Shown here piece after piece: positions 38,655 through 47,693 of a stretch of 64,000 nucleotides of DNA; positions within the stretch are counted from its first letter, which is position 1; each line of letters starts with the position of its first letter. The notes under the pieces were generated by a model. The model worked only from the letters and a program-made list of their open reading frames with translations, ran no database searches and was not told where the DNA came from. A program made the position numbers and the translations under genes. This DNA comes from Palleronia sp. LCG004 (GTDB lineage: Bacteria; Pseudomonadota; Alphaproteobacteria; Rhodobacterales; Rhodobacteraceae), in the NCBI RefSeq assembly GCF_032931615.1, contig NZ_CP136759.1:1798001-1862000 (forward strand), in the 5' to 3' direction.

Positions 38655-38678
38655 AAGCCCGGCTCACGCCGGGCTTTG
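38655..38678 (+). terminator. Bidirectional terminator between eda and the glnE operon
   Basis: A perfect nine-base stem (AAGCCCGGC with GCCGGGCTT) has a TCAC loop. The T run after it is short in both directions. It lies between convergent transcripts and probably serves both. Confidence 0.65.
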
Positions 38679-38733
38679 CTATATCTGGCGTTATCGAAGA
38701 TATACCTAGGGCCGCGTGGGAGAGCCGGGGACT

Positions 38734-39006
38734 TCAGTGCGGCCTTGCCGGGCGAGGGCCGCGGCGGGACCTGGTCGGGCGACGCTCCAGCCCCTCGCGC
38801 AGCAGGACGTGCATCGGGTGGTCTGAGGGGGCATCCGAATGACGGTCTATGAGAACCCGGATCGCGCTTTCTGGGGTGACCTCGTCAGGCAGTGACAGCG
38901 CCCAATCCACGAGGATCGAACGGCACTGATCGGCCGTGATGCCGTCGATCCTGAAAGCCTCGCGGACGAGGCCCTTCGGGTCGTTCGGATCGCCTTTGCC
39001 TTTCAT
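38734..39006 (-). CDS. Conserved hypothetical protein downstream of glnE (90 residues)
   Basis: A 90-residue soluble protein starting MKGKGDPNDPKGLVREAF with an Arg/Pro-rich tail. Its ATG overlaps the glnE stop by four bases (ATGA), so it is translated with GlnE. I do not recognise a domain. The segment GITADQCRSILVDWALSLPD looks helical. Being coupled to the nitrogen-regulatory enzyme suggests, but does not show, a link to it. A longer frame exists but only reads inside glnE. Confidence 0.6.
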   Translation of the reverse strand: MKGKGDPNDPKGLVREAFRIDGITADQCRSILVDWALSLPDEVTPESAIRVLIDRHSDAPSDHPMHVLLREGLERRPTRSRRGPRPARPH

Positions 39007-41789
39007 GGTTTCGCCCCTTTCTCTTCCTGCGGCTCGCGACCGAGGAACGTCTCGAATATTCCGGCGGCCCGCACCGCGAACTCGTGCAGGATACGAGGAA
39101 TCTCGTCGAACCGGTCGCAACCGGCTGCGCGCAGCAGAAGGGCCTCTCCGGACGCGCCGAGCGCCTCGGGTTCGATCGTGTCCTCTCCGAGAAGGCGGGT
39201 CGCGGTCCTGTAATTGGCGAGCGTGTCGTGCGCCTCGCGCAGCTTTACTGCATCCTCTGCCTCGATCAATCCAGCCGCGGTGCCAGCACGGATCTGCTGG
39301 GCAACCGCCCGGGCGGGACTGCGGGAAAGCAGACCCAGCGTCATCGCCAGAAGCTCGATATCCTGGAGCCTTCCGGGTCCGGCCTTCGGGTCGAGCGGGG
39401 CTTCGGGCCGCGCCTTCTCGAGCCTTCGACGCATGTCGGCGACATCCGCGCGGATCGCACCGGCGTCCTGCGGCGCGGCGAGCACCTCGTCCCGCACGTC
39501 CGTGATCCCCAGTGACAGCACATCGGGTCCGGCAACGACGCGGGCCCGCGTCATGGCCAGATGCTCCCAAGTCCACGCCTCGCCCCGATGGTAGGTCGCG
39601 AAGGATTGCAGCGAGGTCGCGACCGGACCCTGCCGGCCTGACGGACGCAGCCGCATGTCGACTTCGTAGAGCCGGCCCTGCGGCATCGGTGCCTGCAATG
39701 CGGTGACGAGCGCCTGGGTCAACCGCGTGTAGTAGAGCCGCGCGCCGAGGGGACGGCGGCCATCCGACGCCTCAACCCCGTCCGCGTCGTAGATCACGAT
39801 GAGATCGAGATCGGAGCGGGCATGAAGCCGCCCTGCCCCGAGCGACCCCATTCCGACGATCGCGGCACCGTGGCCCGGCGGCGGACCATGGCGGGTCGAG
39901 AAATCGGCGACAACTTCCGGCCAGATCTGCCTCAGGACGGCCCCGGCAAGATCGGCATATTGCGCCCCCGCCTCTTCGCCGTCGATCAGACCGCGCAGGT
40001 GGTGCACCCCGATCCGGAAATGCCAGTCGCGCGCCCATGCGCGGGCCGCGTCAAGCCGCGCTTCGTAATCGGACGCCCGGGCCAGAACCTGCGCCAGCGA
40101 CGTCTCCAGCGCCGTCTGACCTGGCCACTCGGCAAAGAACGATCCCCCGATCACCGCATCGAGCACCGCGGCGTTGCGCGCGAGATACGAGGCGAGATCG
40201 GGCGTCGTTCCCGCGATGTCGGCGATCAGATCGATCAGCTGGGGATTGGCCTCGAAAAGCGAGAACAGCTGCACCCCTGCCGGTAGGCCGCGCAGGAAAT
40301 CGTCGAACCGTGCGAGCGCCTGATCGGGCCTTGGGCTTTCCAGCAGACGTTCGAGCACCTTGGGCCGGATCCTGTCGAATATGTCGAGCGCACGTTCCGA
40401 TCTCAGCGCCGGCACGTTGCGCCACTTGGCGACGAGCGTCGCCTGCGCCTCGGTCAGATCGGGATCGCCAGAGCGGGGCGGAGCGTCGGGCGAGAAGAAA
40501 TCCTCGGTCAACTCGGCCACGTCCGACAGGCGTTCGGTGATCTCCTTGCGCAGATCCTCGGGATCACGGTCCATCATCGCCGCGACGCGTGCGAAACCTT
40601 CTTCGTTTTCGGGCAGTGAATGGGTCTGTGCGTCGGCGATCATCTGTAGGCGATGCTCGACCAGGCGATGGGCCTCGTAATGGTCGGAAAGGCGGAAGGC
40701 CACGTCCTCTCCGATCCAGCCCGCTGCCGTCAGCCGCGCGAGCCCGTCGAGCGTGCCGCGCACGCGGAGTGCGGGATCGCGCCCCCCGGCGATGATCTGC
40801 CGGGTCTGCGTGAAGAACTCGATCTCGCGGATGCCGCCACGTCCGAGCTTCATGTCGTGACCTGGAAGCGTGATCGGACCGCCGAGCCCGCGGTGATCGC
40901 GGATCCGCAGACGGATGTCATGGGCATCCTCGATCGCCGCGAAATCGAGATGCTTGCGCCAGATGAAGGGGCGCAGCCGTTCGAGATAGGCCTCTCCCGC
41001 CGCGATATCTCCGGCCGCCGGGCGGGCCTTGATATGGGCCGCCCGCTCCCACGTCCGACCGAGCGATTCGTAGTAGCGTTCGGCCCGCGCCATCGCCATG
41101 GCGACAGGGGTCACGACCGGATCGGGGCGCAGGCGCAGATCCGTGCGAAAGACGTAGCCTTCGGCCGTCTGATCGGAGAGCAAGGTGCACATACCACGCG
41201 CGGCCTTGACGAAAGCCGCCTGCGCTTCGGGGTAGTCGTCCGGTGCGAAGCGGCTCTCGTCGAACAGGCAGATGAGATCGATATCGCTCGAATAATTGAG
41301 CTCACCCGCGCCCATCTTGCCCATGGCAAGCGCGACGAGGCCGCCGCCGTCGTCGGCATTCTCGATCCCGGGAAGTTTTCCGCGCTCGATCTGCCGACGG
41401 ACCTGGTCCTTCAGGGCGAGATCGACGGCCATGTCGGCGAGCCGCGTGAGCGCGCCGGTGACATCGTGAAGCGACCAGACCCCACCCAGATCCGCCAGCG
41501 CGGCAATCAGCGCCACCCGACGCTTGGCGACGCGCAATGCCGGACCGAGAGGGCTCTCGATCGCGCCGAGCGCGCCATCGACCGCCGCTTCGGGCCCGTC
41601 GGAAAGCGCCTGCCGGAGCCACTCCGCTTCGCGCCGCATGAGGCCGCGCAGATAGGGGCTACATCCGGCCGCGCCGGCCAGTAGCTCCCGGATGGCGGGG
41701 GGTTCGCCCTCGAAAAGGGCGGATACCTCTTCGGCCGGGTCGGGGTCGAAGGGGCGCGGGCAACGGGTCAGACGGTTGGCGAAATCCAT
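39003..41789 (-). CDS. glnE: Bifunctional glutamine synthetase adenylyltransferase/adenylyl-removing enzyme
   Basis: A 928-residue protein of usual length with two nucleotidyltransferase domains. The N-terminal deadenylylase site is GKMGAGELNYSSDIDLICLF and the C-terminal adenylylase site is GSLGAGRLHARSDLDLIVIY. Each has the DxD metal pair. Helical PII- and glutamine-responsive regions lie between. It turns glutamine synthetase off or on by adding or removing AMP. Start MDFANR was chosen because upstream sequence belongs to the divergent ybaK gene region; the ribosome site is weak. Confidence 0.94.
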   Translation of the reverse strand: MDFANRLTRCPRPFDPDPAEEVSALFEGEPPAIRELLAGAAGCSPYLRGLMRREAEWLRQALSDGPEAAVDGALGAIESPLGPALRVAKRRVALIAALADLGGVWSLHDVTGALTRLADMAVDLALKDQVRRQIERGKLPGIENADDGGGLVALAMGKMGAGELNYSSDIDLICLFDESRFAPDDYPEAQAAFVKAARGMCTLLSDQTAEGYVFRTDLRLRPDPVVTPVAMAMARAERYYESLGRTWERAAHIKARPAAGDIAAGEAYLERLRPFIWRKHLDFAAIEDAHDIRLRIRDHRGLGGPITLPGHDMKLGRGGIREIEFFTQTRQIIAGGRDPALRVRGTLDGLARLTAAGWIGEDVAFRLSDHYEAHRLVEHRLQMIADAQTHSLPENEEGFARVAAMMDRDPEDLRKEITERLSDVAELTEDFFSPDAPPRSGDPDLTEAQATLVAKWRNVPALRSERALDIFDRIRPKVLERLLESPRPDQALARFDDFLRGLPAGVQLFSLFEANPQLIDLIADIAGTTPDLASYLARNAAVLDAVIGGSFFAEWPGQTALETSLAQVLARASDYEARLDAARAWARDWHFRIGVHHLRGLIDGEEAGAQYADLAGAVLRQIWPEVVADFSTRHGPPPGHGAAIVGMGSLGAGRLHARSDLDLIVIYDADGVEASDGRRPLGARLYYTRLTQALVTALQAPMPQGRLYEVDMRLRPSGRQGPVATSLQSFATYHRGEAWTWEHLAMTRARVVAGPDVLSLGITDVRDEVLAAPQDAGAIRADVADMRRRLEKARPEAPLDPKAGPGRLQDIELLAMTLGLLSRSPARAVAQQIRAGTAAGLIEAEDAVKLREAHDTLANYRTATRLLGEDTIEPEALGASGEALLLRAAGCDRFDEIPRILHEFAVRAAGIFETFLGREPQEEKGAKP

Positions 41790-41867
41790 GAGGCGAGGCT
41801 GACGCCAGCCGGCCGTCGGGGTCAAGCGGTGCTTGCGCCCGCACCGCTCCGATGGCACGAGACGAGG

Positions 41868-42338
41868 ATGAGCAAGAGCCTGAAACGCGTATCCGCCGCG
41901 CTCGAAAGTGCGGGGATCGAAGGTCGCCCGGTCGAGGCGACGGAGACGACGCGCACGGCCGCCGAGGCTGCCGCGGCCCTGGGCGTCGAGGTCGACCAGA
42001 TCGGCAAGTCGATCATCCTGCGCGGCGAGGTCTCGGATCGCGCGGTCCTGTTTCTCACCGCGGGTGGCAACAGGGTCGATGCGGCGCTCGCAAGCGCACT
42101 TGCCGGCGAAAGCCTCGGCAAGGCGGATGCGGCTCTCATCCGCGCACAGACGGGCTTCGCGATCGGCGGCGTCGCTCCTGTCGGTCATCTAAAGGAGATC
42201 CGGGGCTGGATCGACCGGCGTCTTCTCGATTTCGACGTGGTCTGGTGTGCGGCCGGGACACCACGGCACAATTTCCCCGTGGATCCGCGCCAGCTGATCG
42301 AAACTTTCGGCCTTGTACCGGGTGATTTCACGAGCTGA
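41868..42338 (+). CDS. YbaK/EbsC family deacylase-like protein
   Basis: A 156-residue protein with the YbaK/ProX editing-domain fold: the lysine in QIGKSIILRG, then GKADAALIRAQTGFAIGGVAPVGH and a LDFDVVWCAAGTPRHNF strand. Family members hydrolyse mischarged Cys- or Ala-tRNA(Pro) or related tRNAs in trans. It is divergent from glnE, 78 bases apart. GAGG sits directly against the ATG, so initiation may be inefficient. Confidence 0.85.
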   Translation: MSKSLKRVSAALESAGIEGRPVEATETTRTAAEAAAALGVEVDQIGKSIILRGEVSDRAVLFLTAGGNRVDAALASALAGESLGKADAALIRAQTGFAIGGVAPVGHLKEIRGWIDRRLLDFDVVWCAAGTPRHNFPVDPRQLIETFGLVPGDFTS

Positions 42339-42345
42339 TCCAAAA

Positions 42346-42421
42346 TGTAAAAAGAGTTTACATCGACCCTTGAAGGGCGGCTGCCGCATGCGCATCTCCT
42401 GTCATGTAAAACGGATTTACA
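42346..42421. promoter_or_regulatory. Paired palindromes TGTAAA-N5-TTTACA upstream of the DUF2852 gene
   Basis: Two 17-base palindromes, at 42346-42362 and 42405-42421, share TGTAAA, a five-base spacer and TTTACA, and both continue T then C or G then GACC. Their centres are 59 bases apart. The second ends 27 bases before the DUF2852 start codon, so both could be operator sites of one dimeric regulator. The spacing is one base short of the PpsR/CrtJ consensus. Confidence 0.7.
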
Positions 42422-42448
42422 TGGACCGGCAGACAAAGGAGTTCCCGG

Positions 42449-42853
42449 ATGAGCACTATCGCAGACGTTCCGACCCAGCGCGGCAACTGGCTGGCCCGCG
42501 CCGAGAACTGGCTCGATGCCCGTGGCAAGGCGGCCTGGATCGCGGCCATGGTCGTGGGTTTCATCGCCTTCTGGCCCATCGGCCTCGCGCTTCTCGCGTT
42601 CATGCTGTTTCGCGGCAAGTTCGGCGAGACGCGGACCTCCTCCCGTGCGCCGCGCTTCATGACGCGGGGCTCCTCGGGCAACGCGGCCTTCGACGCCTAT
42701 CGCAACGAGACGTTGCGCCGGCTCGAGGACGAACAGAAAGCCTTCGAATCCTTCCTTGAGCGTCTGCGCGAGGCGAAGGACAAGGCCGAGTTCGATGAAT
42801 TCATGAAGGATCGTGCCGCCAGGCACGACGAGGAACGGCCCGTCGAGGCCTGA
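42449..42853 (+). CDS. DUF2852 domain membrane protein
   Basis: A 134-residue protein with one hydrophobic segment near residues 30-55 (AAWIAAMVVGFIAFWPIGLA) and a charged C-terminal coiled coil (AYRNETLRRLEDEQKAFESF). This matches the DUF2852 family of alphaproteobacteria; function unknown. AAGGAG precedes the ATG by seven bases. The twin palindromes upstream imply dedicated regulation. A GC-rich hairpin separates it from the RDD gene on the same strand. Confidence 0.78.
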   Translation: MSTIADVPTQRGNWLARAENWLDARGKAAWIAAMVVGFIAFWPIGLALLAFMLFRGKFGETRTSSRAPRFMTRGSSGNAAFDAYRNETLRRLEDEQKAFESFLERLREAKDKAEFDEFMKDRAARHDEERPVEA

Positions 42854-42865
42854 TCTCAACTTCGG

Positions 42866-42888
42866 CCCGCCCCGATCGTCGGGGCGGG
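42866..42888 (+). other. Perfect GC-rich stem-loop between DUF2852 and RDD genes
   Basis: Ten paired bases (CCCGCCCCGA with TCGGGGCGGG) enclose a three-base TCG loop. No T run follows, so it may act as an RNA-stabilising or processing hairpin rather than a terminator. Confidence 0.6.
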
Positions 42889-42915
42889 ACATACCAGTTC
42901 TGCAGGAGGCCCGAG

Positions 42916-43356
42916 ATGACCGCGATCGGATTGCCGGATCCCGACACGCTGCCGGAATTCTATTCCGATATCCCGACGAAGCGCGCGATGGCCTGGATCG
43001 TCGACGTGATCGTCATCACGTTGATCTCCCTGCTGCTGACCCCGCTCACGCTTTTCACCTCGATCTTCTTCTTTCCGATCTTCTATTTCTGCGTGGGATA
43101 CGCCTATCGCGTGGCGACGCTCGCACGGGGATCGGCCACATGGGGCATGCGTCTCATGGCGATCGAGATTCGCGACCGGACGGGCGGGAAACTCGATCTC
43201 GCAAACGCGTTCCTCCACACGACCGGCTATGCGATCTCGGTCGCGGTGTTTCCGCTGCAACTGATCTCGGGCGTCTTGATGCTCGCGACGCCGCGGGCCC
43301 AGGGCTTGACCGATCACGCCATGGGATCGGCCGCGATCAACCGCGCGACGCTCTGA
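42916..43356 (+). CDS. RDD family membrane protein
   Basis: A 146-residue protein. The first helix carries [17 protein letters not shown], matching the Arg-Asp-Asp pattern in shortened form (R, then D in VDV), and the [14 protein letters not shown] segment is typical of RDD proteins. About three membrane helices. Function of the family is mostly unknown, with some members acting as sodium/proton antiporters. GGAGG is seven bases before the ATG; it follows the DUF2852 gene and is probably co-transcribed. Confidence 0.8.
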   Translation: MTAIGLPDPDTLPEFYSDIPTKRAMAWIVDVIVITLISLLLTPLTLFTSIFFFPIFYFCVGYAYRVATLARGSATWGMRLMAIEIRDRTGGKLDLANAFLHTTGYAISVAVFPLQLISGVLMLATPRAQGLTDHAMGSAAINRATL

Positions 43357-43426
43357 TCCCCCATTTTGGGGGGCTTGGCGAGGCCCGCGGGCGTTGCTAG
43401 GCTCGTCCGAGGTCGGGAGACATCTC

Positions 43427-44254
43427 ATGCGCCATACGCTGCCCATCGCGCCGCAATTCTACGTTACGGCGCCACAGCCCTGCCCCTATCTGCCGGGTCG
43501 GATGGAGCGCAAGCTCTTCACCGGGTTGCAGGGCGACGAGGCACCGCTCCTGAACGACAGCTTGTCGAAGCAGGGCTTCAGGCGATCCCAGAACGTCCTC
43601 TATCGGCCAAGCTGCGCGGAATGCTCGGCCTGTCTCTCGGCACGAATCCGGGTGGCGGATTTCCGACCCAGCCGCACGCAGCGACGGGTCGCGCGCAGGA
43701 ACGGATACTTGCGGCGAACCGCCAACGCGCCCTGGGCGACGGAGGAGCAATACGCGCTCTTCCGCGACTATCTCGATTCACGGCATGCCGACGGCGGCAT
43801 GGCCGACATGGATATCTTTGAATTCGCCGCAATGATCGAGGAAACGCCGATCCGCAGCCGCGTCATCGAGTATCGCGATCAGACCGGGGAGGAAGCCGAG
43901 CTTGCAGCCGTCTGCCTGACCGACGTGCTCGATGACGGGTTGTCGATGGTCTATTCCTTCTTCGATCCCGACCGCGTGGGCGACAGCCTCGGCACCTACG
44001 CGATCCTCGACCATGTCGAGATCGCACGGGAATCGGGCCTTCCCTACGTCTATCTCGGCTATTGGGTGCCGGGATCGCCCAAGATGGGCTACAAGGCGAA
44101 GTTCGACGCGCTGGAGATCTATTTCGGTCGCGCCTGGCAGCCGTTGGGAGATCCCGAGGCATTCGCGGCAGCCCAGCGGCCGCGTGCCACCGATCCGATC
44201 GCCGAACAGGTGGCGCGGATCTCGCTTCCCGACACGATGACACGGCGCGACTAG
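43427..44254 (+). CDS. bpt: Arginyltransferase / aspartate-glutamate leucyltransferase
   Basis: A 275-residue N-end-rule transferase of the Ate/Bpt family. Conserved features: [16 protein letters not shown], the cysteine-rich [15 protein letters not shown], and the C-terminal [20 protein letters not shown]. It adds leucine (or arginine) from charged tRNA to proteins with acidic N-termini, marking them for ClpAP. GGGAGA lies six bases before the ATG. The next gene, dctM, converges on it. Confidence 0.92.
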   Translation: MRHTLPIAPQFYVTAPQPCPYLPGRMERKLFTGLQGDEAPLLNDSLSKQGFRRSQNVLYRPSCAECSACLSARIRVADFRPSRTQRRVARRNGYLRRTANAPWATEEQYALFRDYLDSRHADGGMADMDIFEFAAMIEETPIRSRVIEYRDQTGEEAELAAVCLTDVLDDGLSMVYSFFDPDRVGDSLGTYAILDHVEIARESGLPYVYLGYWVPGSPKMGYKAKFDALEIYFGRAWQPLGDPEAFAAAQRPRATDPIAEQVARISLPDTMTRRD

Positions 44255-44292
44255 ATCCCGCCCGCCCCGACCGTTCTCCCGATCCCCCGCGC

Positions 44293-46647
44293 TCAGTTCG
44301 GAAAGAGCGCGGGAACCAGCGTGACGACACCCGGGAAGAACCACAGCAGCATGAGCCCCAGGATCTGGATCCCCACGAAGGGCAGGACCCCGCGATAGAT
44401 GTGTCCGGTCGTTACCGATTTCGGCGCGACGCCTCGCAGGTAGAAGAGTGCGAAGCCGAAAGGCGGCGTCAGGAACGACGTCTGCAGGTTCACCGCGATC
44501 ATGATCGTGACCCATTTCGGATCCATCGTGCCGCCATAGATGACCGGTCCCACGATCGGCACCACGATGTAGATGATTTCGAGGAAGTCGAGCACGAAGC
44601 CTAGGACGAAAAGCACCAGCATCACGATCAGGAAGACGACCATCTCGTTGTCGAAACTGCGCAGGAATTGCTGGATGTAATGCTCTCCCCCGAAGGAGAT
44701 GACGACGAGGTTCAGCAATTGCGATCCGATGAGAATGGTGAAGACCATCGAGGTGACCTTTGCCGTCTCGCGCACCACCGCCGGCAACACCCCTCCGAAC
44801 CACAGTACCACGCACGCATAGAGCAGTCCGAACATCGCGAAGAGATAGGCAGCCTGCGCCATGAGGAAGGCCAGCCATTGCTCGACATTCGTCTCGCCAA
44901 GCCCCACGCGCAGGTCGAAGTTCACGCCGATCAGGATCATCACGATGATGGCGTAGGTCGACCAGATGATGACCCATCCGGACTTGCCCTGATCCTGCAG
45001 CTTCCGGAACGCGGCGAGCATGATCGCGCCGCCCGCCCCCAGCGCCGCGGCAGGCGTCGGATTGGTGATCCCTCCGAGGATCGAGCCCAGCACCGCCACG
45101 ATCAGGACGAGCGGAGGAAAGACGACGCGTACCAGATCGTTGCGCATCAGCATCCCCGAGGACGCCCGAAGCCCGTAGAGCATGAGACCGATCGGTATCA
45201 GGAGAATGAGGAACGTGAGCCCCGGTGTCGTCGTGGGTGCGATCAGCACGATGTCGAGGAGCAGCGCGAGAACGACCCCGAGCGCACCCACCATCAATGG
45301 CCGGTGATCGTCTAGGGGGGCCACGCCACGCGCAAAGGCAAGGACCAACCCCACGAGCAGAAGGCCCACCGCGATGCCGGTTCCGATGGGCGCGCGGTCC
45401 GCGATCCGCGCCTCCACCGCCGCGGCACGCTCCTCGTCCGTGAGACGGACGGCCTGCGCGGCACCGCCCGACGCGTCGATCGCCTGCTGCTGCGCGACGG
45501 CTTCGTCCCATGCGTTCTGGCCGTGCAGTTCGATCATCGCGGCCTGGCATTGCGGCGAGACATTGGTTCGCAGCGACGCGCTCTCTCCCGCTTCGGTAAA
45601 GCTGCCGACGAAGAAATTCTGCGATCCGATCACGTTTGTGGCGCTCAGCGCGAAGAACCCGAGCAGGAGTGCTGCCGGAACGCCGAGGAACCATGTCAGC
45701 GCCTCGTTCCGGGTAATGATCTCGCCCGTGGGGGCACCGCTCACGACCGGCGGGGCCTTGGACGGGTTCAGCAGCGCGAAGCAGAGCGCATAGCCGCCGT
45801 AGAGAAGCGCCAGAAGGATGCCGGGCAGCAGCGCCGCCTGGAACAGCGTTCCGACCGAGACGACCGCGGCCTCCCCCAGATAGGTCAGCGCGTCGGAGCA
45901 GCCGGCAAGCTGGGCCCGCGTCTCCTGCGCGGTGGAATAGATGTCGCCCGCGAGTGTTCCGAGCAGCACGATGACGATCGAGGGCGGAATGATCTGACCG
46001 AGCGTCCCCGAGGCCGCGATGACCCCGGTCGCGAGTTCGGGGGAATAGTTGTTCCGCAGCATCGTCGGCAGCGAAAGAAGCCCCATCGTCACCACAGTCG
46101 CACCGACGATCCCCGTGGAGGCGGCGAGAAAGGCCCCCACCACCACGACCGACACGGCCAGCCCGCCCGGAAGCGGGCCGAAGACCCGCGCCATGGTCGT
46201 CAGCAGGTCATTCGCGATCCGCGAGCGTTCGAGCGTGATCCCCATCAGGACGAACATGAGAACGGCCAGAAGAGTCTCGATGCTCTGCCCCGCCAGGACG
46301 CGTTCGTTGATCCGGTTGACGATGAAGCCGATATTGCGGTCGAGCGCGGTCTCCCATCCCTGGGGGAACAGCGGCTCCGTATAGGTTGCCAGGTCGGGAT
46401 ATCTGAAGCGCGAGATCGCATCGGACCTCACCCCGTCCGCGATCAGCGCGCGATAGGCCTCTGAGCCGGTATCGACGGCCTGGTGAACGAGGATGCCCGC
46501 GGAATCGAGAGCCGCGATGATCGCGAAGGAGATGACGGCCGCACCGCCGATCGCGAAGGCCACGGGGAACCCCGACAGGATTCCGCCGAACAGGCACAGG
46601 AACACGATGATGAGGCCGATCTCGACGCCGTCCAGTCCGAAAAGCAT
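44293..46647 (-). CDS. dctM: TRAP transporter large permease subunit, extended type
   Basis: A 784-residue membrane protein. TRAP motifs are present (LLGTLAGDIYSTAQ, FDLRVGLGETNVEQWLAF, GFVLDFLEIIYIVVPIVGPV), but typical DctM proteins have about 430 residues. The extra length comes from two non-family stretches. One near residues 60-115 is hydrophilic (TGSEAYRALIADGVRSDAIS), and a larger one near 330-430 ends in a charged loop. Such long forms occur with FcbT/TakP-type systems. It moves substrate with sodium ions. It starts 12 bases after dctQ. Confidence 0.88.
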   Translation of the reverse strand: MLFGLDGVEIGLIIVFLCLFGGILSGFPVAFAIGGAAVISFAIIAALDSAGILVHQAVDTGSEAYRALIADGVRSDAISRFRYPDLATYTEPLFPQGWETALDRNIGFIVNRINERVLAGQSIETLLAVLMFVLMGITLERSRIANDLLTTMARVFGPLPGGLAVSVVVVGAFLAASTGIVGATVVTMGLLSLPTMLRNNYSPELATGVIAASGTLGQIIPPSIVIVLLGTLAGDIYSTAQETRAQLAGCSDALTYLGEAAVVSVGTLFQAALLPGILLALLYGGYALCFALLNPSKAPPVVSGAPTGEIITRNEALTWFLGVPAALLLGFFALSATNVIGSQNFFVGSFTEAGESASLRTNVSPQCQAAMIELHGQNAWDEAVAQQQAIDASGGAAQAVRLTDEERAAAVEARIADRAPIGTGIAVGLLLVGLVLAFARGVAPLDDHRPLMVGALGVVLALLLDIVLIAPTTTPGLTFLILLIPIGLMLYGLRASSGMLMRNDLVRVVFPPLVLIVAVLGSILGGITNPTPAAALGAGGAIMLAAFRKLQDQGKSGWVIIWSTYAIIVMILIGVNFDLRVGLGETNVEQWLAFLMAQAAYLFAMFGLLYACVVLWFGGVLPAVVRETAKVTSMVFTILIGSQLLNLVVISFGGEHYIQQFLRSFDNEMVVFLIVMLVLFVLGFVLDFLEIIYIVVPIVGPVIYGGTMDPKWVTIMIAVNLQTSFLTPPFGFALFYLRGVAPKSVTTGHIYRGVLPFVGIQILGLMLLWFFPGVVTLVPALFPN

Positions 46648-46659
46648 TGCTTCGATCTC

Positions 46660-47547
46660 CTAATGCGTTCCGGTGGCGACATCGTCGTCGCCCATCGTGT
46701 CACGGTCGAGATATTTCCCTTCGCTCTCGGGCCCTTCGCGGAATTCGAGATAGGCCCGGTAGAAGACCGACACCGCCTGCAGGAAGACCAGCGCGGTGAA
46801 GAGCAGGAGCAGCACCTTGAAGAGGAAATACGCGTTGAAGCCGTTGGGCGAGAAGCCGATCGTCTCGACATTCCAGCGCAGCGCGCGGGCGCGCATCAAC
46901 AGCTGGTCGAGCGTGTTGCTGGCCGAGGGGTTCGGCACGATCAGAACCCGCCACAGGAAGAACCATGCATAGAGCCATGCCAGAAGCGCGAAGGGCATCA
47001 TGAAGACGACCGCGCCCACCATGTCGATGATCTTCTTGGTGCGGAAGCTCGCCGGCCCGTAGAGCAGGTCGACGCGGACATGGCCGCCCTGCACGAAGGT
47101 ATAGGCGCAGCACATCACGACGACGAGGGCGTTGTAGAGCTTCAGCTCTTCTGACCACCAGCTCACGTCGAAGCTCATCACGCCACCGAACCCGAAGCTC
47201 AGTTGTGACGCCGCGAAGATGCGCTGCATGAAGATGATCACGATCTGCTGGAGCACCATGAGCAGCCCCGCCCAGGCGAAGAACCGCCCGAGCGCGTTGG
47301 CCCCCGTCTCGAGCACACGGACCGAGCCCCACATGATCGAATGCCGCCACATCCCCAGACCCGTGAGGATCAGGAAAAACACCAGCACCACGAACAGGAA
47401 TTCGACCGAGGCCCCGTAATAGACGAACCGCATCAACGCCTCGGGGTTCGACCAGTCGAGCCACGATGACGGGTGCGTCACCGCATAGCCGAAATTGTAG
47501 AATGCCAATGCGATATTGGTGATGAGCCAGATCAATCCGTCCAGCAT
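46660..47547 (-). CDS. dctQ: TRAP transporter small permease subunit, extended type
   Basis: A 295-residue membrane protein, longer than the usual 160-200. Four or more helices include the DctQ core VVMCCAYTFVQGGHVRVDLLY, whose RVD motif is conserved in the family, and IIDMVGAVVFMMPFALLAW. It partners the large permease and the periplasmic binding protein. GAGGG lies upstream of the ATG. It is separated from the binding-protein gene by about 146 bases with a hairpin. Confidence 0.87.
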   Translation of the reverse strand: MLDGLIWLITNIALAFYNFGYAVTHPSSWLDWSNPEALMRFVYYGASVEFLFVVLVFFLILTGLGMWRHSIMWGSVRVLETGANALGRFFAWAGLLMVLQQIVIIFMQRIFAASQLSFGFGGVMSFDVSWWSEELKLYNALVVVMCCAYTFVQGGHVRVDLLYGPASFRTKKIIDMVGAVVFMMPFALLAWLYAWFFLWRVLIVPNPSASNTLDQLLMRARALRWNVETIGFSPNGFNAYFLFKVLLLLFTALVFLQAVSVFYRAYLEFREGPESEGKYLDRDTMGDDDVATGTH

Positions 47548-47633
47548 GCGCGCCCTCGCCTGTCGCCTTGAGGCCCCGGCCCTGCCGGACCGGTCCCGTC
47601 GCTTCGTCGCTCGGCGGTCGCGGCACCGTGGCC

Positions 47634-47665
47634 TGCGCCACCAAGCCTTCCGACAGGGTGGCGCA
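47634..47665 (-). other. Stem-loop between dctP and dctQ
   Basis: A perfect nine-base inverted repeat (TGCGCCACC and GGTGGCGCA) encloses a 14-base loop, with a second CCGCGG repeat just downstream of dctP. Such hairpins often protect the binding-protein mRNA and lower permease expression. No T run follows. Confidence 0.6.
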
Positions 47666-47693
47666 GTGCCGCGGAATGCCGCGGACCTTCCGA

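Noticed and set aside
42346..42421. PpsR/CrtJ (photosynthesis repressor) sites
   Set aside because: The PpsR pattern needs 12 bases between TGT and ACA; both palindromes here have 11, and no photosynthesis genes are nearby.
43778..45694. Long minus-strand open frame of 638 codons across dctM and the transferase gene
   Set aside because: It is an off-frame reading of dctM plus the antisense of bpt, with no start signal or recognisable domain.
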